Below, one piece after another: positions 10,092 to 18,983 of a DNA stretch of 64,000 bases (the stretch's first letter is position 1; the number at the start of each line of letters is the position of its first letter). The DNA is taken from positions 1-64,000 of the forward strand of contig NZ_AZNZ01000007.1 of the NCBI RefSeq assembly GCF_000510725.1, in the 5' to 3' direction. The position numbers and the translations under genes were made by a program. Source of the DNA: Pseudoxanthomonas sp. J31 (GTDB lineage Bacteria > Pseudomonadota > Gammaproteobacteria > Xanthomonadales > Xanthomonadaceae). Under the pieces are notes generated by a model. The model was not told the origin of the DNA. It saw only the letters and a list, made by a program, of their open reading frames with translations, and did no database searches.

Positions 10092-12005
10092 ATGAGCCTG
10101 CATCCGAAGATCGAAGCCGTCACCGAGCGCATCCGCAAGCGCAGCGCCCCCTCGCGCGCCGCCTACCTGGCCGGCATCGACGAGGCGGTGCGCAACGGCC
10201 CCAACCGCACCCCGCTCAGCTGCGCCAACCTGGCCCACGTGTTCGCCGCCTGCGGCGAGCACGACAAGGCCCGCCTGCGCGGCTCGGCGACGCCCAACCT
10301 GGGCATCATCACCGCCTACAACGACATGCTCTCGGCGCACCAGCCGTACGAGCACTACCCGGAGCGGATCCGCGCCCTGGCCCGCGAGCTGGGTGCCACC
10401 GCGCAGGTGGCCGGCGGGGTGCCGGCGATGTGCGACGGCGTCACCCAGGGCCGCGGCGGCATGGAGCTGTCGCTGTTCTCGCGCGACGTGATCGCCCAGG
10501 CCACCGCCATCGGCCTGAGCCACGACGCCTTCGACGCGGCCCTGTACCTGGGCATCTGCGACAAGATCGTGCCGGGCCTGCTGATCGGCGCCCTGGCCTT
10601 CGGCCACCTGCCGGCGCTGTTCGTGCCGGCCGGCCCGATGCCCTCGGGCATCCCCAACAAGAAGAAGGCCGAGGTGCGCGAGCGCTACGCCGCCGGCGAG
10701 GCCACCCGCGAGGAACTGCTGGAGGTGGAGGCTCAGTCCTACCACTCCCCGGGCACCTGCACTTTCTACGGCACGGCCAACTCCAACCAGGTGCTGCTGG
10801 AGGCCATGGGCGTGCAGCTGCCGGGCAGCTCGTTCATCAACCCGGGCACGCCGCTGCGCAAGGCGCTGGACGAGGAAGCCGTGCGCCGGGTGCTGCAGAT
10901 GACCGCGCTGGGCGATGACTACCGTCCCCTGGGCCGGCTGATCGACGAGCGCGCCATCGTCAACGCCATCGTCGCGCTGATGGCCACCGGCGGCTCGACC
11001 AACCACACCATCCACTGGATCGCCGTGGCCCGCGCCGCCGGCATCGTCCTGACCTGGGACGACATGGACCAGATCTCGCAGGTGGTGCCGCTGCTGGCGC
11101 GCGTGTACCCCAATGGCGAGGCCGACGTGAACCGCTTCCAGGCCGCCGGCGGCGTGCCGTTCGTGTTCCGCGAGCTGCTGGACGCGGGCCTGATGCACGA
11201 CCTGCAGACCGTGGTGCCGGAAGGCATGCGCGCCTACACCCGCGAGCCGCGCCTGGAGAACGGCGTGCTGGGCTCGGCCCCCGCGGCGGCGGCCTCCGGC
11301 GACGAGAGCGTGGTGCGCACCGTGGCCGCGCCGTTCGAGAGCCAGGGTGGCCTGCGCCTGCTCCGCGGCAACATCGGCCGCGCCCTGATCAAGCTGTCGG
11401 CGGTCAAGCCGGAGCACCGCTGCGTCGAGGCACAGGCGGTGGTGGTCGACGCCCCGCAGAAGCTCAACAAGCTGCACGCCGCCGGCGTGCTGCCGCACGA
11501 CTTCGTCGCGGTGGTCACCTACCAGGGCCCGCGCGCCAATGGCATGCCCGAGCTGCACTCGCTGGCGCCGCTGCTGGGCATGCTGCAGAACCAGGGCCGC
11601 AAGGTGGCGCTGGTCACCGACGGCCGCCTGTCCGGCGCATCAGGCAAGATCCCGGCGGCGATCCACGTCACCCCGGAAGCGGCGCGCGGGGGCCCGATCG
11701 GCAAGATCCGCGACGGCGACATCGTGCGCCTGGACAGCGAGGCCGGCGTGCTCGAAGTACTGGTCGACGCGGCCGAGTGGAACGCCCGCGAGGTGGCACC
11801 CAACACCAGCCGCGCGGCGCACGACCTGGGCCGCAACCTGTTCGCCTACAACCGCGCCAACGTCGGTCCGGCCGACCAGGGCGCAACCTCGATCTCCTGT
11901 GGCCCGCCGGCGCACGACGGCAGCGCCTGGGACTACGACGCCGAGTACGAACTGGGCAGCACGGCCGAGGCGGCGCTGGCGCCGCACGCCGAGAAGGACA
12001 ACTGA
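10092..12005 (+). CDS. edd: Phosphogluconate dehydratase
   Basis: 637 aa, IlvD/Edd family. It dehydrates 6-phosphogluconate to 2-keto-3-deoxy-6-phosphogluconate, the committed Entner-Doudoroff step, using an Fe-S cluster. Cys-bearing family motifs include [25 protein letters not shown], and [13 protein letters not shown]; the C-terminal [15 protein letters not shown] is also typical. It lies in the same direction as zwf-glk-pgl and 85 nt before eda. Confidence 0.97.
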   Translation: MSLHPKIEAVTERIRKRSAPSRAAYLAGIDEAVRNGPNRTPLSCANLAHVFAACGEHDKARLRGSATPNLGIITAYNDMLSAHQPYEHYPERIRALARELGATAQVAGGVPAMCDGVTQGRGGMELSLFSRDVIAQATAIGLSHDAFDAALYLGICDKIVPGLLIGALAFGHLPALFVPAGPMPSGIPNKKKAEVRERYAAGEATREELLEVEAQSYHSPGTCTFYGTANSNQVLLEAMGVQLPGSSFINPGTPLRKALDEEAVRRVLQMTALGDDYRPLGRLIDERAIVNAIVALMATGGSTNHTIHWIAVARAAGIVLTWDDMDQISQVVPLLARVYPNGEADVNRFQAAGGVPFVFRELLDAGLMHDLQTVVPEGMRAYTREPRLENGVLGSAPAAAASGDESVVRTVAAPFESQGGLRLLRGNIGRALIKLSAVKPEHRCVEAQAVVVDAPQKLNKLHAAGVLPHDFVAVVTYQGPRANGMPELHSLAPLLGMLQNQGRKVALVTDGRLSGASGKIPAAIHVTPEAARGGPIGKIRDGDIVRLDSEAGVLEVLVDAAEWNAREVAPNTSRAAHDLGRNLFAYNRANVGPADQGATSISCGPPAHDGSAWDYDAEYELGSTAEAALAPHAEKDN

Positions 12006-12090
12006 GCTACCGCCGCCGCGCCCGCGGCGGCCCACCCCATGCACGCGCGGCCCGTGGCCGCGACCCCGCACTTACGGAGCCACCGATTCC

Positions 12091-12750
12091 ATGAGCATCG
12101 ACCAGACCCAGGCCAAGGCCGAACAGCTGCTGAGCCAGGCCGGCATCCTGCCGGTGGTCACCGCCGACAGCGTCGACGAGGCGCGCAAGCTTTCCGCCGC
12201 GCTGCTCAAGGGCGGACTGACCGCGATCGAACTGACCCTGCGCACCCCCTGCGCGCTGGATGCGCTGGTGGCGCTCAAGAAGGAACTGCCCGGCATCGCC
12301 GTGGGCATGGGCACGGTGACCACGGTCGAGCAGATGCAGAAGTGCATCGAGCTGGGCGCCGATTTCCTGGTCACCCCGGGCACCCCGGCCGAACTGGCCG
12401 ACGCGCTGGCCAGGGCGCCGATCCCGGCCGTGCCCGGCGGTGCGACCCCGACCGAATTCCTGTCGCTGATGGCGCGCGGCTTCCGCGTGTGCAAGCTGTT
12501 CCCGGCCAACGCGGTCGGCGGCCTGGCCATGCTCAAGGGCCTGGCCGGCCCGCTGGCCGAGCTGAAGATCTGCCCCACCGGCGGCATCACCGAAGACACC
12601 GCGGCCGAGTTCCTGGCCCAGCCGAACGTGGTCTGCGTGGGCGGCTCGTGGATGGTGCCGAAGAACTGGCTCAAGGCCGGCGAGTGGGACAAGGTCGAGG
12701 CCAGCGCGGCCAAGGCCGCCGGGATTGTTGCCGCGGCGCGCGCGGCCTGA
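12091..12750 (+). CDS. eda: KDPG aldolase (2-dehydro-3-deoxyphosphogluconate aldolase)
   Basis: 219 aa. It cleaves KDPG to pyruvate and glyceraldehyde 3-phosphate through a Schiff base, closing the Entner-Doudoroff route. The catalytic Glu is in IELTLRTP (about residue 45), and the Schiff-base Lys in RVCKLFPANAVGG (about 137); GGITEDTAAEF is the phosphate site. The ATG at MSIDQTQAK has ACGGAG upstream. Last gene of the operon, followed by an intrinsic terminator. Confidence 0.97.
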   Translation: MSIDQTQAKAEQLLSQAGILPVVTADSVDEARKLSAALLKGGLTAIELTLRTPCALDALVALKKELPGIAVGMGTVTTVEQMQKCIELGADFLVTPGTPAELADALARAPIPAVPGGATPTEFLSLMARGFRVCKLFPANAVGGLAMLKGLAGPLAELKICPTGGITEDTAAEFLAQPNVVCVGGSWMVPKNWLKAGEWDKVEASAAKAAGIVAAARAA

Positions 12751-12772
12751 GCCGCCTCACCTCGACACCAGG

Positions 12773-12798
12773 AAAGCCGGGCAATGCCCGGCTTTTTT
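12773..12798 (+). terminator. Intrinsic terminator after eda
   Basis: 10-bp stem AAAGCCGGGC/GCCCGGCTTT with a 3-nt loop and a T6 run, 22 nt after the eda stop. It separates the operon from the convergent glycan locus. Confidence 0.92.
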
Positions 12799-12809
12799 GT
12801 TGCCGACGG

Positions 12810-15800
12810 TTACGGACCGGCCACCTCGATCCTTACCTCTGCCCCGGGCCGGGTGATGCGCAGCTCGCCACCGGTCCACTTGGCGGGGCGGCCATCGATC
12901 GTCGTCCGTCCGGGATGGCCCGCGTATGGCCAGGGCAGCACCAGCCCGCCCGGCGGCAGCCCTGCGTCGCCGGCCACGTCCAGCTGCAGCTGTCCGTCGC
13001 GGCGGCGCAGCGCGTAGCCGAGGCGGCCGTGGGGGGTGTGCAGGCCGCGCACCTGGATGCCCTCGCCTTCCAGCCAGTCCAGCGGCACGCCGGCGGCCAG
13101 CACCAGGCTGTCGTCGCGCTCGCGGTGGTAGGCGAACATGTCCAGCGCCGAGCGCACGAAGTCCGAGGCCACCCAGGCATGCGGCAGGTCGCCGACGAAG
13201 AACGGCTTGCGCGGCGTGGCCGAGACCACCTCGGCCCACTGGTTCCAGGGCGGCGGCGCGCGGTCGGCGAAGAAGTACTCCACCGCCTGCCAGGCGCGGT
13301 CGCGCCAGCCCAGGCGCACGAAGGCGGCCACGTTGCGCCACTCGTAGGGCGTGTAGTCCTTCCATTCGCGGCGGCCGTCGCGGCGCTCGACGAACTGCTG
13401 CCAGTAGCGCTCGAAGGTGTTCTCCAGCAGCTCGCGCGGCAGCCAGTCCTGCTCGCCGCCCGGGGCCAGCGCGATGGTGGTCGAGGTCGGGTCGAAGTCG
13501 CCCAGTTCCGCGGCGCCGGGCAGGTAGTCGATGCCATGGCGGGCGGTGGCGGCGCGCAGCGATGCGGCGAGGTCGGCGCGGAACTGGTCGCGCGCGGCGG
13601 CCATGCGCCGGGCCTCCTCGCGCAAGCCCAGCGCCTGGGCCACTTCCACCGCGTCCTTGTAGCCGCGCAGGGCCCAGAAGTTGTCCCAGTACGAGTGCAT
13701 CGGCTTGGCCGAATAGCCCTCGTGGCTGATCGACACCGGCATCATCCCGTAGAAGGCCGGGTCGCGCCTGCGGTTCTCCTCTGTGCGCTCGCTGGCGCGC
13801 AGCCGTTCCATGTAGTCGAACGCACCGCGCACGTGCGGCCACATCCGCTGCAGGAATTCGCGGTCGCCGGTGTAACGCCAGTACTCGGCGATGTTGAACA
13901 CCAGCTCGCCGTGGCTGTCGTTCTCCGGCACCGGGTCGCTGCCGCGCGCGTCGACGCAGCACGGGACCTTGCCGTTCTCGAACTGGTAGGGCGCGTACCA
14001 CTCCAGGTACTGGCGCACGACCTCGGGCCGCCCCAGGCGCAGCAGGCCTTCGGAGATCATCGCCCCGTCGCGGATCCAGCTGCGCGAATACGAGCGCGTG
14101 CCCGGCTGCAGGCGCGGGCCGACGCGCGAGACCAGCATGTGCGCCAGCGCGGTGCGCACGGTGGCGGCGAAGTCGCGGCCCTCCGCCGGGAGCCGCAGCT
14201 CCACCTGGCCCAGCAGTTCCTGCCAGCGCGCAGCGGTTTCTTCGGCGGCACGCGCGGCGTCGAAACCGGGCGGCGGAGCAGTTTCGCCGTCCAGCGGCGC
14301 CACCAGGGCGACCTCGCGTTCCTCGCCGGGGGCCAGCCGCCAGCGGTACAGCAGCATGCCCGAGGCCAGGCCGGTCGGATCCTCCACCGCGGATGCGGCA
14401 GGGATGTCGCCGGAGGCCAGGCGCTGCACGTCCAGCCCGGCGTCGAACGGCGTGGCAAAGGCCTGGTCCGGTGGCCGGGTCGCGTAGACCCGCGGCCGGC
14501 CGTCCACCGACACGGTGGCGCCGTCGATGGCCAGCGAGCTGATCGGGCTGACGCCGCCGATGGTGTTGAGGAACTGCGCCGGCGGATTGACCTGCAAAGG
14601 CCGCACCGCCAGCGCCAGCACGTACTCGCGTGGTTGTGGATGCGGGTTGCGCAGGCGGTAGCGCGCGACCACGCGCGAGTCGCCCGCCTGGCCATGGGCG
14701 AAGGCGGAAACCTGCAGCGCCGGCGCATCGCCGCCTTCGCCGGCCGCGGTCCACTCCACCTCCGGCATGGGCAGCCCCTCGCCGGGCAGGCGCTGCACCG
14801 GCTTCACGTCGGCCCAGCCGACGAGCCGGCCGCCTTCGAGCACGAAGGGCTCGATGCTGAAGCCGCCACGCGCCAGCTCGACCGCGCCGTCCTCGCCGAG
14901 CAGGCCCTGCTCGCTGCCACCATCGACGCCGATGATGGTCCAGTAGGGCTGCTCGCCGCTGAAACCGCGCGGCAGCCAGCCGCGCGGCAGCTCGCGGGCC
15001 AGGGCCTTGATGAAATCATTGGGATGGGCCGAGAACTCCAGCGGCTGCACCTGCGCCTCGGCCAGGGCGTAGCGTCCGCCTTCCAGCCGCAGCGCGATCC
15101 GCCGCGCCTCCGCTTCCGGCAGCGCCAACCAGTCGCTGTCACCGCGGCCCTGCTCGACCGTGCGCACCGTGCGCCACTGGCCGTCGGCATCTTCCAGTTC
15201 CACCGCGTAGCGCTGCGGGCGCCGGCGGGCATCGGCCCAGCGCAGCACCAGGCCACCGAACTCGCGCTCCTGGCCCAGGTCCAGCAACAGGCGCTGGCGG
15301 CCGCGGGCCTCCCAGGCCGTGCCGCGGTCGCCGTCGATGGCGTGCACGGCGCGGGCGGCGGCAGTGCTGGCCTCCACCGCAACGGCCGCCGGCGGGGTGG
15401 CCGGATCCGGCGGCAGCGGTTCCAGCGCCAGCTCGTCGAAGCAGACGCTGCCGCGGCCGCCGGCATTGTTGTAGATGGTGAACTCGACCTTGGCACTGCG
15501 GCGGAGCACGCGATCCGGATCCGGGCCCCAGGCCTTGTCGATGTGGCGGGTGCGGTAGCGCACCTCGGTCCAGTCGGCCGGGAAGTCGTAGCGCGGGCGG
15601 TTGACCCAAAACACGTTGTCGCCGCTGGCGTCGACCAGCTTGAACTGCAGGTCGTTGGCCGGGGAATCGCCGCGCAGGTGGAAGGAGAAGCGGTAGTTGT
15701 CCGGGTACTCCAGCGGCAGGTCGCGCTGGATGCCGGCGTAGCCGGACACACCGTTGAAGTCGTAGTCCAGGCATAGGGCCCCGCCCCGGGCGCCTTCGAC

Positions 15801-15959
15801 GCGGCGGATCGCACCGCTGACCTGGTCGGACGCGACCACCCTCCACGGCGCCGGATCCTCGAACCCGTCCAGCACCCGCGCCTGCGCGCCGGCGACGGCG
15901 GGATGCAGCGCCAGTGCGCCCGACAGCAGGATGGCTCCACGCATCGCCACAGGCACCAT
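12810..15959 (-). CDS. Large exported discoidin-domain protein with (alpha/alpha)6 glycosidase-like region
   Basis: 1049 aa. A signal peptide (about 1-25, ending AGAQA) is followed by a beta-sandwich carbohydrate-binding-like part (about 27-165), an F5/8 discoidin-like part (about 175-300, AIDGDRGTAWEA), an intermediate beta-rich region, and a helical region (about 560-960) with RSYSRSWIRDG (about 620) and ENDSHGE (about 681). These resemble clan-L-like glycosidases that use acidic residues, but I cannot assign a GH family. AGGAGG lies 7 nt before the chosen ATG. It is last in the locus, 11 nt after the second permease, so probably trims oligosaccharides in the periplasm. Confidence 0.8.
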   Translation of the reverse strand: MVPVAMRGAILLSGALALHPAVAGAQARVLDGFEDPAPWRVVASDQVSGAIRRVEGARGGALCLDYDFNGVSGYAGIQRDLPLEYPDNYRFSFHLRGDSPANDLQFKLVDASGDNVFWVNRPRYDFPADWTEVRYRTRHIDKAWGPDPDRVLRRSAKVEFTIYNNAGGRGSVCFDELALEPLPPDPATPPAAVAVEASTAAARAVHAIDGDRGTAWEARGRQRLLLDLGQEREFGGLVLRWADARRRPQRYAVELEDADGQWRTVRTVEQGRGDSDWLALPEAEARRIALRLEGGRYALAEAQVQPLEFSAHPNDFIKALARELPRGWLPRGFSGEQPYWTIIGVDGGSEQGLLGEDGAVELARGGFSIEPFVLEGGRLVGWADVKPVQRLPGEGLPMPEVEWTAAGEGGDAPALQVSAFAHGQAGDSRVVARYRLRNPHPQPREYVLALAVRPLQVNPPAQFLNTIGGVSPISSLAIDGATVSVDGRPRVYATRPPDQAFATPFDAGLDVQRLASGDIPAASAVEDPTGLASGMLLYRWRLAPGEEREVALVAPLDGETAPPPGFDAARAAEETAARWQELLGQVELRLPAEGRDFAATVRTALAHMLVSRVGPRLQPGTRSYSRSWIRDGAMISEGLLRLGRPEVVRQYLEWYAPYQFENGKVPCCVDARGSDPVPENDSHGELVFNIAEYWRYTGDREFLQRMWPHVRGAFDYMERLRASERTEENRRRDPAFYGMMPVSISHEGYSAKPMHSYWDNFWALRGYKDAVEVAQALGLREEARRMAAARDQFRADLAASLRAATARHGIDYLPGAAELGDFDPTSTTIALAPGGEQDWLPRELLENTFERYWQQFVERRDGRREWKDYTPYEWRNVAAFVRLGWRDRAWQAVEYFFADRAPPPWNQWAEVVSATPRKPFFVGDLPHAWVASDFVRSALDMFAYHRERDDSLVLAAGVPLDWLEGEGIQVRGLHTPHGRLGYALRRRDGQLQLDVAGDAGLPPGGLVLPWPYAGHPGRTTIDGRPAKWTGGELRITRPGAEVRIEVAGP

Positions 15960-15970
15960 CGACGAACCTC

Positions 15971-16825
15971 CTATCCCTTGACGCTGCCCAGCAGCAGGCC
16001 CTGGATGTAGTAGCGCTGCAGCAGCAGGAACAGCAGCAGCACCGGCAGCACCGTGACCACCGCGCCGGCCATCATCAGTTCCACGTCCATGATGTGCTCG
16101 CGCGAGAGCGTGGCCAGGGCCACCGGCAGGGTGTAGTGCTCCTGGTCGGTGAGCACGATCAGCGGCCACATGAAGTCGTTCCAGGCGGCCATGAAGGAGA
16201 AGATCGCCAGCGTCACCAGCACCGGCTTGAGCATGGGCAGGACGATGGAGAAGAAGATCCGCCACTCCCCCGCCCCGTCGATCCGCGCCGCCTCCAGCAG
16301 CTCGTCGGGGATCGAGCGCGCGTACTGCCGCACCAGGAAGATGCCGAACACGCTGGCCAGCGCCGGCAGCACCACGCCGGCGTAGCTGTTGACCAGGCCC
16401 AGCTGCTTCATCAGCAGGAACAGCGGCAGCATCGCCACCTGCGCCGGCACCACCAGCGCCGCCAGCAGCAGCTGGAACAGCCGGTCGCGGCCGCGGAAGC
16501 GCAGCTTGGCGAAGGCATAGCCGGCCAGGGTGTTCACCAGCAGCGAACCGATGGTGATCGCGCCGGCCACCAGCAGGCTGTTGAGGAAGTTGCGGCCCAT
16601 GCCGGTGCGGCCGAACAGCGCCCGGTAGTTCTCCCCGCTCAGCTCCGAGGGCAGCAACGGCGGCGGGAAACGCGCGGCCTCGCCGGTGGGCATGAACGAC
16701 ACCGAGAGCATCCACAGCAGCGGAGCCAGGCTCACCAGCGCCAGCGCAAACAACGCGCCGTTGACCAGCAGCGCGTGCAGGCGCGACTGCCCGACCTCGC
16801 GCCCGATGGACTGCCCTGCGCTCAC
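15971..16825 (-). CDS. Sugar ABC transporter permease (MalG-like)
   Basis: 284 aa with six hydrophobic segments. The cytoplasmic EAA loop reads ELLEAARIDGAGEWRIFFSIVLP (middle third), which docks the ATPase. This is the CUT1 second permease. The start is GTG overlapping the preceding permease stop in a GTGA junction. Together with the preceding permease and the binding protein it forms an oligosaccharide importer lacking a local ATPase. The exact sugar is unknown. Confidence 0.92.
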   Translation of the reverse strand: MSAGQSIGREVGQSRLHALLVNGALFALALVSLAPLLWMLSVSFMPTGEAARFPPPLLPSELSGENYRALFGRTGMGRNFLNSLLVAGAITIGSLLVNTLAGYAFAKLRFRGRDRLFQLLLAALVVPAQVAMLPLFLLMKQLGLVNSYAGVVLPALASVFGIFLVRQYARSIPDELLEAARIDGAGEWRIFFSIVLPMLKPVLVTLAIFSFMAAWNDFMWPLIVLTDQEHYTLPVALATLSREHIMDVELMMAGAVVTVLPVLLLFLLLQRYYIQGLLLGSVKG

Positions 16826-17700
16826 ACCATCCCCCTGCGGCGGCCGAGCCGCAGCATCAGCGTGGTCGCCGCCAGGATCACCACGAACAGCAGGAAGGCC
16901 ACGGCCGAGGCGCGGCCCAGGTTCCACCACTTGAAGCCTTCCTCGAACATGAAGTACAGCACGCTGACCGTGCTCTGCAGCGGGTCGCCGCGGGTCATCA
17001 CGTAGGGCTCGGCGAACAGCTGGAAGTAGCCGGACACGGTGATCACCCCGACCACCAGCAGCACCGGCCCCAGCTGCGGCAGGGTGATGTGCAGGAACTG
17101 CTGCCAGCGCGAGGCGCCGTCGATGCGCGCGGCCTCGTACAGGTCGCGCGGGATGGCCTGCAGGCCGGCGAGGAAGATCACCATGTTGTAGCCGAAGTTC
17201 TTCCACACCGCGAACAGGATGATGGTCGGCATCGCCCAGCGCGGGTCGCCCAGCCAGTCGACCGGGTCGATGCCCAGGTGGCCCAGCGCCCAGTTCACCA
17301 GGCCGTAGCTGGTATGGAACAGGTAGCGCCAGATCACCGCCACCGCCACAAGGGTGGTGACCACCGGCGCGAACAGCGCGGTGCGGAACAGGCCGCGCAG
17401 CCGCGCAGCCGGGGCGTTGAGCAGCAGTGCCGCGCCCAGCGACACCGCCACCGACAACGGCACGCCCAACACCACGAAATAGGTGGTGTTCCACAGCGCC
17501 TTCCAGAACAGCGGCGTGCGCAACAGCTCCAGGTAGTTGTCCAGGGCGACGAAGCGCAGGTTGCGCATGTCCGCCAGCGCGTACAGGTCGAAGTCGGTCA
17601 GGCTCAGCGCCAGCGCCGACAGCACCGGCAGGGCGAAGAACAGGCCCAGCACCAGCAGCGCCGGGCCCACGAACAGCCATCCGGCCAGGCGCGCGCTCAT
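16822..17700 (-). CDS. Sugar ABC transporter permease (MalF-like)
   Basis: 292 aa, about six transmembrane segments, without the extra periplasmic loop of E. coli MalF. The EAA motif is DLYEAARIDGASRWQQFLHI. It begins MSARLAGWLFVGPALLVLG. The ATG overlaps the stop of the binding-protein gene (ATGA), and its own stop overlaps the start of the next permease, so all three are translationally coupled. Confidence 0.92.
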   Translation of the reverse strand: MSARLAGWLFVGPALLVLGLFFALPVLSALALSLTDFDLYALADMRNLRFVALDNYLELLRTPLFWKALWNTTYFVVLGVPLSVAVSLGAALLLNAPAARLRGLFRTALFAPVVTTLVAVAVIWRYLFHTSYGLVNWALGHLGIDPVDWLGDPRWAMPTIILFAVWKNFGYNMVIFLAGLQAIPRDLYEAARIDGASRWQQFLHITLPQLGPVLLVVGVITVSGYFQLFAEPYVMTRGDPLQSTVSVLYFMFEEGFKWWNLGRASAVAFLLFVVILAATTLMLRLGRRRGMV

Positions 17701-18983
17701 CGCCCCGCCCCCTGCGCGGCGGCGCGTTCGTGGATCCAGCGCCGCTTGGCGAGGATGCCGTCGACCCGCGCATCCAGCTCGCGCGCGGCCGCGTCCTGGG
17801 CCAGGCCGCCGCGCACCACCCGCTCGGTGACCAGGCGCATCTCCTGGGCGATGCGCTCCCACTCCAGCACCTTGGGCGCCGGCTTCGCGCGCTCCAGCTG
17901 GTCGCGGAACGCGGCGGCCAGCGGGTCGCCGGCCAGGTCCGGGTGTTCCCAGGCGCTGCGGCGCGGCGGCAGGTCGCCGATCAAGGCGTGGAAGCGCTGC
18001 TGGATGTCCGGGCGCGAAAGGAACTCCACCAGCTTCCAGGCCTGTTCCGAACGCGGCGAGCCACGGAACAGGACCAGGCTGGTGCCGCCGGCGATGCCCG
18101 CGCCCGGGCCGTGCGGCCCCGGCAGCGGCATCGTGCCCCACTGCCCTTCCAGCTGCGGCGGCTGGCGGCGGCGGAACTCGCGGATGTTCCAGGGCCCGGA
18201 CAGGTAGAACGCGTAGGAGCCACGGAAGAATTCGTCCCAGACGTTGGAGATCTGGGTCTCGGAGACCTTCGGCGCCCAGCCCTGCTCGAACACGTTGGCG
18301 TAGAACGCCAGCGCGCGGCGGAAGCCGGGGCTGGAGAAGTTGCCGCGGGTGTCGTCGTCGCGCAGCAGCGGGTCGTCCTGCTGCAGCGCCAGCGACAGCT
18401 GCTGCTCGAATTCGTTGAGCGGCATCAGGATGGCGTGGCGCCCGGGCCCCAGGTGGCGCTTGACCGCGGCCATGGCCTGCTCCCACTCGGCCCAGGTGCG
18501 TGGCAGCTGTCCAACCCCGGCCTCGCGCAGCAGGTCCTTGCGGTAGAACAGCAGGCGCGTGTCCACGTACCACGGCACGCCCACCAGCTGGCCGTCGACC
18601 ACGGCGGTGTCCCAGATGCCCGGGAAGTAGTCGGCCGGTTCAATGCTGGCCGAGGCATCCACCCGCGCCTGCAGCGGTTGCAGTGCGCCCAGCTGGGCGA
18701 ATTCGGGGATCCAGGTATTGCCGAGCTGGCACACGTCCGGCATCGCGTCGGCGGCGAACGCGGTCAGCAGCTTCTCGTGCGCGGCGGTCCAGGGGATCTG
18801 CTGGATCTCCACCTCGATCCCGCTCTCGCGCTCGAACTCCTCGACCAGGACGCTTACCACCTCGGCCTCGCGGCCCATCGCCCAGAAGCGCACCGGCTGC
18901 GCGGCCGGGTCGCCGCCGCAACCGGCCAGCAGCAGCGCCAGCAACGGCAGCAGGCAGGCACGCAGCAGCCGCGGCGTGGCCAT
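17697..18983 (-). CDS. Sugar ABC transporter substrate-binding lipoprotein
   Basis: 428 aa. A signal peptide ends with lipobox LLAGCGG (Cys about residue 22). The mature part is a group 1 solute-binding protein (PF01547/PF13416): ESGIEVEIQQIPWTAAHEKLLTAFAADAMPDV... near the N-terminus and GGTSLVLFRGSPRSEQAWKLVEFL in the middle. It captures the oligosaccharide in the periplasm for the two permeases that follow. Its start overlaps the previous stop by 1 nt (TGATG). Confidence 0.92.
   Translation of the reverse strand: MATPRLLRACLLPLLALLLAGCGGDPAAQPVRFWAMGREAEVVSVLVEEFERESGIEVEIQQIPWTAAHEKLLTAFAADAMPDVCQLGNTWIPEFAQLGALQPLQARVDASASIEPADYFPGIWDTAVVDGQLVGVPWYVDTRLLFYRKDLLREAGVGQLPRTWAEWEQAMAAVKRHLGPGRHAILMPLNEFEQQLSLALQQDDPLLRDDDTRGNFSSPGFRRALAFYANVFEQGWAPKVSETQISNVWDEFFRGSYAFYLSGPWNIREFRRRQPPQLEGQWGTMPLPGPHGPGAGIAGGTSLVLFRGSPRSEQAWKLVEFLSRPDIQQRFHALIGDLPPRRSAWEHPDLAGDPLAAAFRDQLERAKPAPKVLEWERIAQEMRLVTERVVRGGLAQDAAARELDARVDGILAKRRWIHERAAAQGAGR

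Noticed and set aside
12039-15776. A 1245-codon plus-strand frame
   Set aside because: Shadow of eda and of the exported glycosidase-like gene on the other strand; no ribosome site or domain.
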